NCBI RefSeq assembly: GCF_905115235.1
Contig: NC_051854.1
Span: 102,941,200 to 103,005,199, forward strand
Source: Hermetia illucens
Taxonomy: Eukaryota > Arthropoda > Insecta > Diptera > Stratiomyidae
Reading direction: 5' to 3'
DNA: 64,000 nt
Made by a program: the position numbers and the translations under genes. The notes beneath the pieces were generated by a model that was not told where the DNA came from, did no database searches, and saw nothing but the letters and a program-made list of their open reading frames with translations. Positions 1 through 13,400 of the stretch are shown here, one piece after another (the stretch's first letter is position 1; each line of letters opens with the position of its first letter).

Positions 1-213
1 AGATTAATATATCCTGACCTTGGGGTTGAAGGTGCGGTTATAGCAGAACTTGTGAAAAAAAAGCCAAGTTTCGACTAGTACTAGTTAGTGTTGAGAACAG
101 CACAGAAAACCGCCTTTGGATCCACTATTTGATTGAAGTTGAATACACAAGGATAGTTCTTAGTTTCATATATTTAGCATAACATCTACAACAATGAACA
201 TATTTCCCTTCAT
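1..213. other. 3' flank of mRpL51
   Basis: AT-rich sequence downstream of the mRpL51 stop codon. I see no reading frame or clear repeat. It presumably holds the 3' UTR of mRpL51, but I found no unambiguous polyadenylation signal on the minus strand. Confidence 0.4.
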
Positions 214-705
214 CTACTGAGTACTGAATCCTGTTTTCGTTTTCCTATTCAACTTCCTATATAAATACAAAATACGTTTCTGCATTTCCCTCCACTTGGT
301 TGGTCGCGCGACAGGGTACATTGTTCTGGACATTATCTTCCTCTTTCGAAGCAAATTCTGATACTCGTTCCCGGAAACTCCTCGGATCCATGCAGGTACT
401 GAATATAGGACCCTTGTCGGGTGCAGTCGATCACTACCTAGTATATCAATATAATCATTTTGCCCAAAAAGTGCCCGTTTCTCCGTCCACGGGTTCTTCG
501 GACGATATTCCGGCATGGGAAGCTTGTGTCCATTATCCAAATGAGGTAGGAGCCCACGGTGCTCTACACGGTCTTTATATCCATAGCGGCGAACGAGGGG
601 ACCTTTCTCTATCTTGTCAGCGTGATATCGAAATCGAACCGGTATCACTGTTGGAGTCCATAGTGTTCTCAATGAATTTATCGCCGCGCTGCAGAGCTTA
701 GACAT
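214..705 (-). CDS. mRpL51: Mitochondrial ribosomal protein L51 (mL51)
   Basis: Single-exon gene of 163 codons for a protein of the mitochondrial large ribosomal subunit. The family core is plain: [18 protein letters not shown] near residues 28-45, [20 protein letters not shown] near 71-90, a [12 protein letters not shown] segment near 103-114, and the basic end [11 protein letters not shown]. These match the conserved body of animal MRPL51 (known from the family). The first 25 or so residues are Ala/Ser/Arg-rich and fit a mitochondrial presequence. The length is normal for insect L51. The start at 705 is the only ATG ahead of the conserved core. It is divergently arranged with FANCD2, whose start codon lies 720 bp away, so the two may share a promoter region. 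A 133-codon frame on the other strand is a shadow. Confidence 0.96.
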   Translation of the reverse strand: MSKLCSAAINSLRTLWTPTVIPVRFRYHADKIEKGPLVRRYGYKDRVEHRGLLPHLDNGHKLPMPEYRPKNPWTEKRALFGQNDYIDILGSDRLHPTRVLYSVPAWIRGVSGNEYQNLLRKRKIMSRTMYPVARPTKWREMQKRILYLYRKLNRKTKTGFSTQ

Positions 706-1425
706 TTTCTATGGCTAAAGTGACAGATGTGTTACCCGATTGCACAAAAATAACTGAAATCATAGACTGTGTTGCAATTGTAGCTCGCAACGATCACGTC
801 CGAGCGCAATGCTGACCACATTGCCTCCTAGTGTACCGTTACGGTCTTGAATGAAGTGCTCTAACACACTTCAAGGCCCTGATCCAACATGGATTGTTGT
901 GCCAACGATTATTATTATTAACGATCACGTCCGCGGCCGTGATGATTCCCACTCCACGTGACGACTCTGAGGTCTTTGATTCACAGTTCAAATGAAATGG
1001 AATTGCGGGCAGGGCGGTGGTAGAATGTTCAAACTGTTTTTAGTGAACTCAATTGCAGCAGGAAAATTCAGGTTGAGTTTCTCTGAAATTAGAATCTTTT
1101 CTATAATTTCGTTTCTTCTAGAACCACATAGCGTTCAATTTTCTTTCAACAACTTTTCCTACTGGCAAGGGAACACAGAGACAAACAGACAAAGCGGTTC
1201 ATGCAAATCGTATCTACCGTCATTTTTGACTGGCAGAAGATGCGAGACCGACCGTGTAAAGTGGCTTTTAATCGAGAAGCCGAGTCAACACTCACCATCC
1301 TATCCACGAACCAAATTTTCAATTTCAAAATCGCGGTAAATTTCGTTGTTGTCATTCCGAAGTCAACAGTGATCGAAGTAGATATTGCTTGTTGTTGATC
1401 TCGATGTAACTAGACGGACGCAACA
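706..1425. promoter_or_regulatory. Divergent promoter region of mRpL51 and FANCD2
   Basis: A 720-bp gap between two divergent start codons that must contain both 5' UTRs and probably both promoters. A short SINE copy lies at 803-919. No core promoter motif stands out by eye, so the regulatory role is inferred from the arrangement only. Confidence 0.5.
803..919 (+). repeat. 5'-truncated tRNA-derived SINE with 14-bp target duplication
   Basis: This carries the last ~117 nt of the SINE seen in longer form at 58381-58671 (minus strand). The shared features are the CTTCAAGGCCCTGATCCAA block, a GGATTGTTG(C/T)GCCAA block and an ATTATTATT tail. It is flanked by perfect direct repeats AACGATCACGTCCG at 789-802 and 920-933, the expected target-site duplication of a 5'-truncated insertion. 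It lies in the shared upstream region of mRpL51 and FANCD2. Confidence 0.9.
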
Positions 1426-4400
1426 ATGTACAAAAATAAAAGATATAGATCTAGTAAACATATTTCCAATGTACAATCATCAGTGAATCAGTCTAAATCA
1501 GTGTTATCCCCAATCGTGGAGAATCATCCCCCAAAGCAAAGAGTAAGTAGAATCTTGCGACTTGCCGGTCTGTTAGTGGTCTGAAGTAGTTTCGATGCTT
1601 TCCAGAGAATAGAACATGCAGATCCGAAGGAATATGTGCAGGCACAGGAAGAAAACAATGAGGAAGACTTGCTTGGAAGTCAGGAGCCTATTCCTGCTAG
1701 TCAGCCACCTACTCAGAGGCGTTACTTATCGCAGCGAAGTACATTATGTCGCACTCAGTCAAAGACGATGAACCGAGCGCCAAATTCGTACTTTGAGATG
1801 GTTTTGATGAAGGCTGGCGCAGAATTAGACGATCCGGAAAGCTACATTCTATGTGAGTATGCTTTCATTTGGATTTTTAACTGCGCTTCGAAGCTCTTCA
1901 CTTATTATAACATTTAAGCGAACAGAACCCAAGAACTGAATTGAAAGCAATGCAATTTTCTTTTGTGGAAGCAATAGAAATTCAGGCACATTTCGCCAAA
2001 GAATTGTGTTACCAGTCAATCTACGTTGGAGAGTTCCCTCTGAATCAATTTCCGAATGTAAACGAATTGCTTGATCGTTGCAAAACTGTTGGTCTTGAGA
2101 AAGAATGAAAACTAACCAATGTCGGAGTGATTATGATTATAAAAAAAAGGTTCTTCCGCTACGAAAAATAATTCCAATTTAGCTCATCTTTAAGGTTTTG
2201 TGTAAAACAAATCGGAATCGGTTTACTGTTTGTCTGTCCGTCCGTCTGTCTGTCTGTGTGTTTGATTTTGTACCTCAGAAACGGTTACTCCTACTGATAT
2301 GAAATTTGGTAGAAGGGTGAAAACTGGGAATCTTATTGCATGCATTAAGTAACACAGCTCCATGTTGAGTCTGAGGGGGTCCTCATATTTGCAAAAGAGA
2401 GGTGTCAAATTTGGTGTTGTCACGATTAGTGTTTTTGGAGGTTTGTGCGGGTTAAAAAAGGGTCATGCACTTCAAGGACTGGTTCTGAGAAAATACCCAA
2501 CCTAAATGTCTGAAAAAAATATGGTGGCCCAAGCACATGGTATCTCATGGTATCTACCTTCAAATTACTTTCCATACCAATGCATATTTAAATAAAGGCA
2601 ATAATAGCATATTGCCATATTTATTATATTTTCTCGAAATTGACTGGGAACTCCCCTTAATTTTCTCCTAGAATCATCAACTTTTGCAGTAATAAAGGCT
2701 AGAGAGCATGATACGACTAAGTTTGGTGGAAATGGCACTATTGCCGGCAAAGTTATAATAGGTCAAAGTTCTCACTTTTGTGCAAATTTCTTTCATTCTT
2801 TGAATGTCGGTATCATACTAAAGTGAATGGTTTGACAAACTAAATGCATAATCATTACGAGCTAGGTACAAAGACGAATGCCCACTTAAATATGCCTATA
2901 TAAGGAATATAAAAAAGCTCTCATACATGAAGCCTTCTGCTTCCGGTTTTCCGGCTTGCTACTTTTAAAAGACGATGAAAATATCCATATGCGGTCCTTT
3001 CGGCTTCTGCGCTGGATGCAAAGCGCGTCTCATAAACAACTTTCCTAAAGTTTTAGGAAAAAATAAGTCTGAGGGTGCCAAATCAGGAGAATATGTGGAT
3101 GGCTGAGCATATCAAACCTCCAATCCCAAAGTTTTACCATCGGCGACGCACATTTGTGTTACAGGTGTATTGTCCTGATGAAAGATGTTTTTTTCCTTCT
3201 TGAAGCCAGGCCTCTTCTCGCGAATTTTGACATTCAGCTGATCAAGGAAGCAGGAGTAATATTCGCCTGAAATTGTTCTTCCCTTTTCGAGGTAATCAAT
3301 TAATAGGATCTCTTTCACATTTCAAAACACACTGGCCATGACCTTTCCGGCGGATTCTATTGTCTTAGCTTAGAATCACCATCTTAAACCTACTGCTTCG
3401 ACTGCTGTTTGATTTCTAGCGTATAGTGGTGGACCCATCCTTGATCCATGGTGATAAATCGTCACATAAAATTGATCGAATACCCATTGAATCGGTCCAA
3501 ACATTGCTGCGAAAATCGTTTGCGCATCGGCTTTTCAGGATATGTGATACCCAGCTAAACGAGGCAGTGAAAGTGGATCTAGCGTTGCTAATGCTCTCAG
3601 CAATAATGCAGATAAGAAGAGTACCATGACTCGTCGAACTGAGAACCTTGGTTTTGTTGGTGTTTACCTGCCTCTCTTTCCAATCCAACATCATTTGGCC
3701 GAGGTCCATGATTCGGTGAGAGAACAAGCAGATGCCATTAGCGTATTCGAGATATTTCAGGAAAGAAATCATGGTCCATTGAACTGCTTCACGTCCTTCG
3801 GACAAGGCAGCATTAAGAAAGTCACCGATAACAAGGAAAAATAATATCGGCGACAAGATGCAACACTACTTTGGACTACTCCTGAGGTATTACCCGTTTT
3901 CAGAAGCCGAATAAGCACAAAACCTACATTCCTATGCACACATATTCATGTTATGGCTATTATACTATTATTGATTATTCCTAATTTATATATTACAAAA
4001 CTTCGCGCAATGCGTTAGTGTGTATTCGAATAATGACGCGAATTCATGAATTAATGAATTCATTCAAAGTTTGAATACATTCAAGCAGACCTCCTAATAT
4101 CTATTGACACCTCAAAAAGGAAAAACGTTGAAAAGCGAAGATAAAATGGCATTATTGGGACATTTGAAGGTGCGAATCACAACGAAGACAGTAAATTGTA
4201 TCACAAATCCATCGCAAACTTATTATTTTATTCACTGAATTCGAAGTAGGATTAATGTAGTGATTAGAACGAATGAAAAAAAACTATAATTATTTATATA
4301 ATAATTTGCCCTTTTTCAGCTTGTGATCATTTAACATTTGTTAACCGTTTTCGTAATCAACTGAAAAATCACCAAGACTTCCCTAATAATGTAAAGACAT

Positions 4401-7400
4401 TCATGGAAGGGCTAGAAGAAGTGATTAAATCTCATTCTACGTTAGTGAAACTCTTGAGTGGGTGCGTTATTAGCATTCCCGGCGTTGATACAACTATTCC
4501 ATCGCAAGACAGTTTAATGTTAAATTTTCTCATGGTGGAATTTATACAGAAAGAAATAATAGAAATATTAACATCAAAACTTTTGGAATTAGCTAAAGAT
4601 GAGTAAGTGCTAAATAAATTGCATGAAAATATATAATATTTGGTGTGCTATCCTTTCCCATAGCAAGCATTTGAATTCAGATCCACCATTGCTCCCCCTG
4701 ATCCTATCTCAGTTGAAATTTGTGGCTCCCCTCCACGGTGAGTTGCTATATGGGAAGATAACGGACATCTATAAGTGTGCCACGCCAAGAGCTAGGAGCG
4801 AAATAACATCTCAAATTGAGTACGTTTTGAGTCCATCACATCACGATGCATTTGTCGAATTTTTGATGTAATATGGTTTACTATTTTTCTGTGTAACAAA
4901 TAAAGCAAACACATCTTCACTTTTCATTAAAGGAACAACATTGCATCTACCGACGAATTTTTGAATCCTCAAACAGTAGAAACGTTCACGAACATGTATC
5001 TGACCACAAAAATTCAGACGAGGATAAGAAATAAAATCTTAAATTATATGAAAAATGGGTGCCAAACATTGGTAAGTTTATTCTATTTTCTCGAAACAAT
5101 TGATTACATTTTCTCCACCTTATTATATTCTGGCAGTTGTACCCGACATTCACTAAATTCCTCCTCAAACCTGACTGTGAAGATGATGAAGTTCTGCCCA
5201 TTGTGAGTAAAAAGAAGACTGTGGAAAAATAGAGCAAAGAAACAATATTTTTATTTTTGCAGCTTATCAATGACTTAAGATGTTCGCTCAATTTTCAAGT
5301 GGAGGAAATTACTGATGAGTCGAAAAAAATAGAATTAGACACATTCTCAAATATAAAACAAGCATTGACGAGGTCAAAAAAAATATTCGACACGTGGCAA
5401 AAGGTGATTCAGAAAGTTCCAGCAAGAGAGCTAAGGTTAGCTATCAAAGTCTCGTTTAGTTGATTTTTAAATATCAATAAAACGCTTGATGGAATCTCAA
5501 CAAAATTATGCCTTTGATATTTTCAGGTCTATTGATTTCATGGTGTTAATTATGCTGATGTCCACTAGAGAAGACCGGTGTATTTATATCGAAAATTTGG
5601 TATTTTCCTGTACATTTGAATGAAGTTTATGGATTCTAAACAGAAATCACTTACAGATACGTCGACGCATCAAAGCAGAACATTTTACCGTGGACACCAT
5701 TATTAAAGTTCGCAAGGAGTTGCCGGCTGTTTTTGATCAACATGCTGAAATTGTTTTAATGATGCTCCACACATTTTTGAAAGAAAAAACACACCTTGTG
5801 TCTTCATTTGCTAAAAACTGCTACAAGTACCTTTTATACTATTTTTATAATTTCTCTTTGTCAAATGAGATTCTTTCAGAATTGTGTTCATAATAGATGA
5901 TAGTTATCAGAAGAAAATTTTACTGAATCTCGTGGAGTTAGCATGTAATAAATCACTTCCAGATTCAACAACCTTAGCAATTGAAGTTCTCAATGAGTTG
6001 AACACTTTGTACAGCAAGGAAATGCAAAATTGTGGTCTTCTTCTTTTGGTAAGTGTTTTCCCAATGTCGAACTGTGAACATACCCATGTTTCATACTTTA
6101 AAATGGTTTTCTACTGGTTGCAGCCACTTTTAGATCGAATTTCAGAATTCAGTTTGAAACAGTATCGAATGTTAATGGAATTGCTTTGTTTAATAGCATA
6201 TCCTCCACCTCCTTTAAGCGAAAGTCAACTTTTGCAAGATCACATTGATATGCTTGTGAAGAAGCAAATTATAAATCGTAATCGGGAGTAAGTTTTGCAC
6301 AGATTTCAGTGTTTCCCTTAGAAAACTGGTTCTAATTGTTTTCTTATCAAGAGTTAAAAAACAAGGAGTTATTGGTACAGTACAGCTAATAAATCATATT
6401 ATACGAACAGAGGATATTGGAAGTGCAGAGAGTATTTACGATTTGGATGCATCATATGACACTGTTGAACAACTTCCTGATGGTCGAGCAAAAATAGCCG
6501 CCAACTATATTGGTATGCTTTGGATTGCTGTACAAATTCAATTTTTGCTAGTCTCAGATCTTGTTATTAGGGCGAATATTTGCGACTACAGTATATTGTC
6601 CAGATACCTTGGGACTGTTCTATGACGAAATGGCAGCTATCTGTTCTCCTTCTAACTCTGAAAAGAATAGAAAATTAAAGCCAATAGACAGACATTTCCT
6701 CATCTGGTTCAGTGACCTAACGACAAATTATTTTCAAAATTTTTTTATTGTGGAAGAAACGCCTAGTGAAAAGTGAGTATTTCTTAATATCATGAAGAAG
6801 TGAGTAATACGCAATTCTTCTCTTAGATCCTTAGAAATGGCTTATGAGCATTGTATCAACGATCCCGAGGAAGATGCAAGCGTGGATAGTGAATTAATTC
6901 CAATTGCCGTTAACATTGGGGGACAATGCTTTAAGCCTGAAGCGGAGTATGCAGCATATTTACACACAGAAAAGAGATAGAGTTTATACATCTCAATTTT
7001 TCAGCTCTGCTCAGTCCGTTACTGTTTTACCATCGATGTTCAATTTGGTTCGGACGTTGCATTTCCTTCGCTATGGGGGAAATCTAGAATCAATAAATGC
7101 TTTGCTTGGGTGCGCCGTTATTATTCCGAAATTGCCAGCGTCAATAGCAGATTTTGATATTTTCGAAGAGTATGATGATTCAACAGCCAGGAATATCTTA
7201 AACGTTTACTTTTATCTCATAAATTGGTTCCGTGAAACAATCAGTGCATTTGCAAGTCAAGACCAGCAGATGATCCGCAAAAAAGTAATGTATCTTTATT
7301 GTTCTACTAATTTCAAGAAATAGGAAACATTGATGATTTCAGATTCTTTTACGATTGTCCACGTTAATACAACTGGAAATGGAATTTCAACATGCTTCAG

Positions 7401-10400
7401 CTAAATTTCCAGCAGATTATACACTACCAGTCGTAAATTTTATTGTGGACTCCGAAACAGATAAAATTTTCAAAAAACCAATTGGTATCCAATTATCGCA
7501 TGCATCACTTATGAAGGCAGAATTTTAACCGGAGATTTTTTGTTTCGATAGGAAAACCCAAAAAGGCTACAAAGCCAAAGTCGAAATCGAACAATAACAA
7601 CAAAACCTTCAATGAGAATGTAGAAACAGAGGGAATGTCAATTTTAGCAACGACCAGGTCACAAAATGTTAGTGGAGGAGGAGTTCAAGCAAAGAATTCA
7701 AAAATTTCATTGAATGGATCTGAGGCAAATGGAATGATTTACAGGTTCGTTATAGGAAGAACAAAATGTAAATTGGTATAATAAGTGTTTGTTAATATTT
7801 GGAAAATGGTGCGCTAGAGTAGTTTTCTGTTGTGCTGGATGCTTTCAAAATTGATATTCCTCTCCAAATGACGAATACTGCTATAATGCCATTAACTACT
7901 TCAGCTTATGCCTCTTAATGTCATCTTATCTTACTTTATAGTTTCGTCAGGCTTTTTGATAATATTTGATAAGACAACCATATAACCCGCACACAGCAAA
8001 AAATACCTCTATAATTTTCACAACAGAGTCTCACCTTCTTTACAACAGACTCTTGAACCAATGTTCCGGTATAGATACGTTGGTCGAGATTCTATTCTTG
8101 AGCCAATGGAGGCGCCCACACCCGGTGCTCTGTTATTTGGAAAAATTTTTTTGGCGTCGTTGATTTTTCCGGGTGGTAAAACTTACACTCCTATGGGGTT
8201 TGGTAATTCTTCTTGAGCCCACCAGTTTTCAATCTATTCAACGTCTTCAATTAAAATCCAGTTGTATTTCTTTTTAATTTTTTTTTTGCAAATTGTAAGT
8301 CTTCTTTTTCTTCAGCCTTTGCCCCGTTCACAAGCGGGGTCGGCTCGTCGTGATCGGCTTCGCCATTTGGCTCTATCGAATACCTGATCTGGGTGCAATC
8401 TCGAGGCTTTCAAATCGCCATCCAGCGTATCAAGCCACCGTTGCTTAGGTCTGCCTTTTGGCCGTTTACCATCGACTTCGATGTTCAGACCAATTTTGGC
8501 AAGTGAATTCTCATTTGCACGACCTGCGTGACCATACCATCGAAGACGCCTCTCTCGCAACTTTTCCACGATCGGTGCAACCCCATAACGATCGCGGATA
8601 TCCTCATTTCGGATGTGATCTAAACATGTGACGCCACTAGTCCAACGTAGCATCTTCGTCTCCATTACCGCAAGACGCCGTTCATCGTCTTTTATAGTCG
8701 GCCAACGCTCAGAACCATAGAGAGCGACTGGACGGACGACATTGCGGTAAATTTTAGATTTGAGACATTCGTTGATACGTCGATCACAAAGAACACCAGT
8801 TGTGGAACACCACTTCATCCAGGTTGCGTTAATGCGTGGAGCAATTTCATAACGCAGTTCTTCATTAGCTGATAGCGTTGACCCGAGGTATTTAAATCGC
8901 TCAGTTCTGGGCAGATCACTGCCGCTGACAGTGATTGTGCCTGTTTCATGGGGATCGATCGTCAATTGTAAGTAGTTGCTGAAAACGGCCCTGGAAATAC
9001 TCAAAAGTGACCTTTTCAATTTTAAACAAAATGTTGTTGGATTAAAAGAAAAAAATGAAATATTATTAAATTAGATTTTAGTAATATTCTGTGAGTGATG
9101 TGTCCTATTGTTGTGATGTTTTTGTCGAGACCATATACAGTGAAACCTATTTAAGTTGAATTCTCATTGCCAGGAAAAATGGTTCGAACTACAGAGATTT
9201 CAACTTAAGAGGAGAGCACGGAGTAATCACAAATTGCAAATGACGTCGTGACGAATTAAAACTTTTATTCAAACAATCGAAAATAATTCAAGAAAGGAAA
9301 GAATAACGGAAACCCTTTTTGAACAACGCGAGCAATCCGTCGTCTCCATGTGGTTCTTTCTGTCCCCAACTCATGGCACACTCCTCGCTAGTCCTCCACT
9401 CCCGTGGCGAACTCTACAAAGTGGAAAGTTCCGCGCCATCTATTTGTTCGCATTCGCAACTTTCGAAATAAATTTCGAATGCTGCGAATCTTGCCGCGCC
9501 ACAAAATTATATCTAATTTCCAATATGCCATACTTTGGAAAAAAGGCAGCACCATTGTAATCCCACTTAAAATTCTCAAAAGTTTGAGACAATTTATAAT
9601 TATGGTAAGCGAAACATCATTACGTAAGGACCGAAATCTTTTTGATTTTCCAATAGTTGCATTATTCTTTTCCCGTGGCCCTTGGCAGAAAATTATCCAT
9701 CCGTTTTTGCTCTTTGACCACCATTTTTGTCCTCACCGATCAACCAACTTGTAAAAATATCCCTTGTCATAAAATTGGCATAAAATTCATGGTTAGGCAA
9801 TTTATTCGTCGAAAACGATGAGATTTGTTTCTTCTCTCCATTGTTGAAGATTTCAATTTGTTTGACCAAGCCATGTTAGCTCCAATCCTCAAATCACTGC
9901 TTTGCGAAAATTTCTTTCAAAACACTTATCTCCTTTTACCACAAAAGTCTTATTTGGTATATGGAAAAACGACTGCTGTCGTTTATATCTTCAGCGGTCG
10001 AATTATAGGACAACATTGAAAGCAATCCTTTAAGCTAGTCATCCGCCGCTTCTTGATTGCTGTACTTTCTCCAGATACATTTTGTTCACAAATCCCATGT
10101 TTATTTTTAAATAAATGTAGCTAACGGCCGCGGCTCTGAAAGCAGGACAGTTTAAGCCTTTTGCGAATTTTGGGACCGCAAATTTTTTGATTCGCCTATG
10201 GGAAGATTGCTGCTTCTCACTAAACTGAACCATTCGAAAACAACTTTACCAACTAAAATGAAGATCGTGTATGTAGGTACTGTGGATAAAAGCAATCTAA
10301 ATAGACACTTTATGTACAGAATCATGCACAGAAATTGGGCCTGAGGTGAAAATTATTCAAGCCTATAATTTTCATCCGATTGCGCATTAATTATCAATGA

Positions 10401-13400
10401 GTCGGAAGCACTTTAATTCTCATTGCACATTTCGAATACGAAATAATTGGAAAATATAGAGTTCGTATTTTGTCTCAGTTATAGTTTTTCAAGTATTTCA
10501 TTTCAACATTTAACAATAACTTTATTTTACGTAGACAAATGGATCCAGATATTATGTTGCTTCTACGAGAAAGGTTGATTACTAGTTATCCTATGCCATC
10601 TGATTGTCTAGGCTCTTGCATTGGTCTTTTGGAATTCAAGTGAGTAGCTTATCAATCTGTCTCCTTTGGTCTGTTAACAACAATGCAAATTGCTAGATTT
10701 ATAATGTCCGACCTTGTGAATAAGCTAGAATCTGTTCCCGGAATCCGGAAGCTCAACCAACGCCAAACACTCCAATTAATAAATTATCCAGCTGATTTAG
10801 TGAAAGATATAGTACGATTTCTTCCCAAAATAATAGACCATTTCAAACAGGTTTGGTTAACAGAATATGATTATAATTTCTTTCTAAAATCCAAGAAAAT
10901 AATTATTTTGAATAGCTTCTAGAAAAATTGAAGAAATCCGTAGAAGCTGTAAAAGGTGCATATGGAAATGCAGATCTATTCACAACTGAATTGAATTATA
11001 CCAAAATGTGCTTTGGTTACTGCTTGCATTTATTCGCAGCGTTATTCTCGTGGTCTGGGTTTGATGATGAATCAGGAAAACCAATTTTAAAGGGTATTTC
11101 CTTTTCGTACCACTTAATAGTATTTTGACTTCTTTGAATTATCCCATTCGCAGACATGCTGAGGAACCTTAACAATTATTCAGTGTTTGGAGCAACGCCA
11201 GAGAAAAGCATTGAAGAATTGGCAACGATAAGTTTGAATAAGTTTCTTGCGATCGAAGACGCCATTATCGATATTAACTCTGCCGTACATCTCTATCATG
11301 TTGTTACTTCAGTGAAACGGTTTGCAAAAGACTTCGATGCTGCTATGCCTATAAGTAAGTTGAAAAAATCTTTCCTCTATATCTTGCATATGACATTCAT
11401 TTCATTTATTTCAGGAAAATTATGTAAAAATTTTCTGTGCAGAAAATGGTATGGGTATGCAGGAACTATGGAGAAAGGTGCACAGTGCAATCTACTATTG
11501 AATGAATTGTTAATAGGATTTTTAGCCGATTCAGACTATAAAAGAATGAAATCAGTATTGAAGCTGGTAATCGAGGAAGTGAATTTCTTGAAAAAGAAAG
11601 ATGACTGTCTGAAAATGTTCCCAAATATCCATAAGTATGATTCCATTTCATTAATATGACAAAATGTAGAATTTGTACCTTCAATGATGAACCCTGGGGT
11701 AAAATTGAAGAGAACGTGAAAAATCTGAATTTTTTGGACTTGCTATACATTGCGTCATATAATTCCATTGCTTGATAGTAGTGAGAAATTTCATAGAAAT
11801 TGAACAGAAATACAATTTTGCTCGTATAACCTTTGAGTTACCATGTGTTCAAATTCCACTAACGCTCAATCGTATTTTCTTTCTTTATTTCAGAGCTAAT
11901 TTTCCGATGCTATTCAGATGTCTTTGTGAATGTTTAATTAATGTGGTACGAGAATGCATCTCTGAATATACGGCACCCAATCTGCTGAAGAAGTGGGGAC
12001 AAAGCTGTGAACTTCAGAATATGGTACTAGAAATTGTGAAATCCTTAGATATTCCACGAAATTTTACACTGTTTTTGAAGGTATGTATTGAAAGGCTTGC
12101 ATAGATAACGACGGCAAATAATAATGATTCAGGTAAAGGCTTGGATATTTTCGAGATTCAAGGAAAATATAGTTGGGATACATGATAAACCGATATCATT
12201 GCTAAAGAAGACCTCTAAATTGCGCGAATGCTTGTATAGTGCTCTTTTAAAATGTCAAAAGTGGTTACTGTTTAAAGTGTAACAATTAGGAGTTCATAAG
12301 TATTCGCAGAGTTAATAAATACTATGATCCTTGGATATATGGAAAGGTTTGTGATGACTAATGGTATTGCAAGATGGAGAAATAAACATCTCGGTTAATC
12401 AAGATCAACCACGGGAACTGAGCTATGTCAAAACTTTAAGGAAACGGCGAAATTGACCGTAAAATTAGTATACGATGGACAACTCTATTGAAGTATCCCG
12501 ACGATACGCGCCTGTGCGCTTCTATGCTAGGCAGTTTCGGGAATGTGGGGGTTCATCTGATACCTCAGTCCTTTATGTAATTTAAAAAATCCCATGGGTC
12601 GTCCTTGACCCGGTGCGATAGGACCACACCGGAATCTGAATTATAAAACAGGGATCATCGCGAGAATTTAGCGAAAAGCGCACGCGAAGTTAAGTATGGA
12701 CAAAAATACCGTCTCGCAGGAAAATTCGTGATCAAAAAGGGAAAATCCACGACAGATTGCATCCTTAATTGATATTTCTGTTGCCTCAGATAGTAAAAGA
12801 CGCGGCCTTTGTGCTCCTTACCATATCTTGACGTCCCTCGGCCATAATAATGGAGGAAGCCCCTTTATATTAAATGAATTCAGCGGCGAGTTAAGACAAA
12901 GCGAGGGACAGGGTAGTCAAGGCAAAGAATTAGTTGCGAACCTTATACTAATTTCTTCTTCAGCCAAAAGGTTAACAAGTAAGCTTAAGGCGAGACCAGA
13001 CCCTTTTTCTTCCGCCAATTTTGATATGATCTTTACAATATGCTCACAAAACTAGAACCGCTTCAAAAAATTTAATGTTTCCCGAAAAACAAGGTGTTTT
13101 TGAGAACGTAGCGGTATTTGGTAGTATTCTTTTATAATTGTTTAGAGTCTTGGGGTACACTTTTCTTAGTAGTGCGATATCTTATCTCAAAAAAATTTTT
13201 CCCGTTCCAAAAATACCCCACAAGACCTGAACGTAAGAAGCTGAAAACTCTATGGATCCTACGAGCGGATGTAAGCGTGACGTTTTAGAGCTACTTTACC
13301 GTAGCAAAGTACGAGAAATGGCAAATGAATAAGTTGCCACATATAGCATCGATTCCACTGTGGTGTACCACAGCGCGAAAGCCTTTCGATGGCCTTATGA

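Noticed and set aside
300-701. 133-codon frame on the plus strand
   Set aside because: Exact antisense shadow of mRpL51. The composition is not protein-like and the minus-strand protein is clearly conserved.
992-1398. Overlapping short frames upstream of FANCD2
   Set aside because: No domain, no consistent splice signals, and frames on both strands overlap. Treated as promoter/UTR sequence.
9348-9754. Three overlapping frames in FANCD2 intron 17
   Set aside because: They overlap on both strands, lack recognisable motifs and sit in an intron. Chance frames are the simpler reading.
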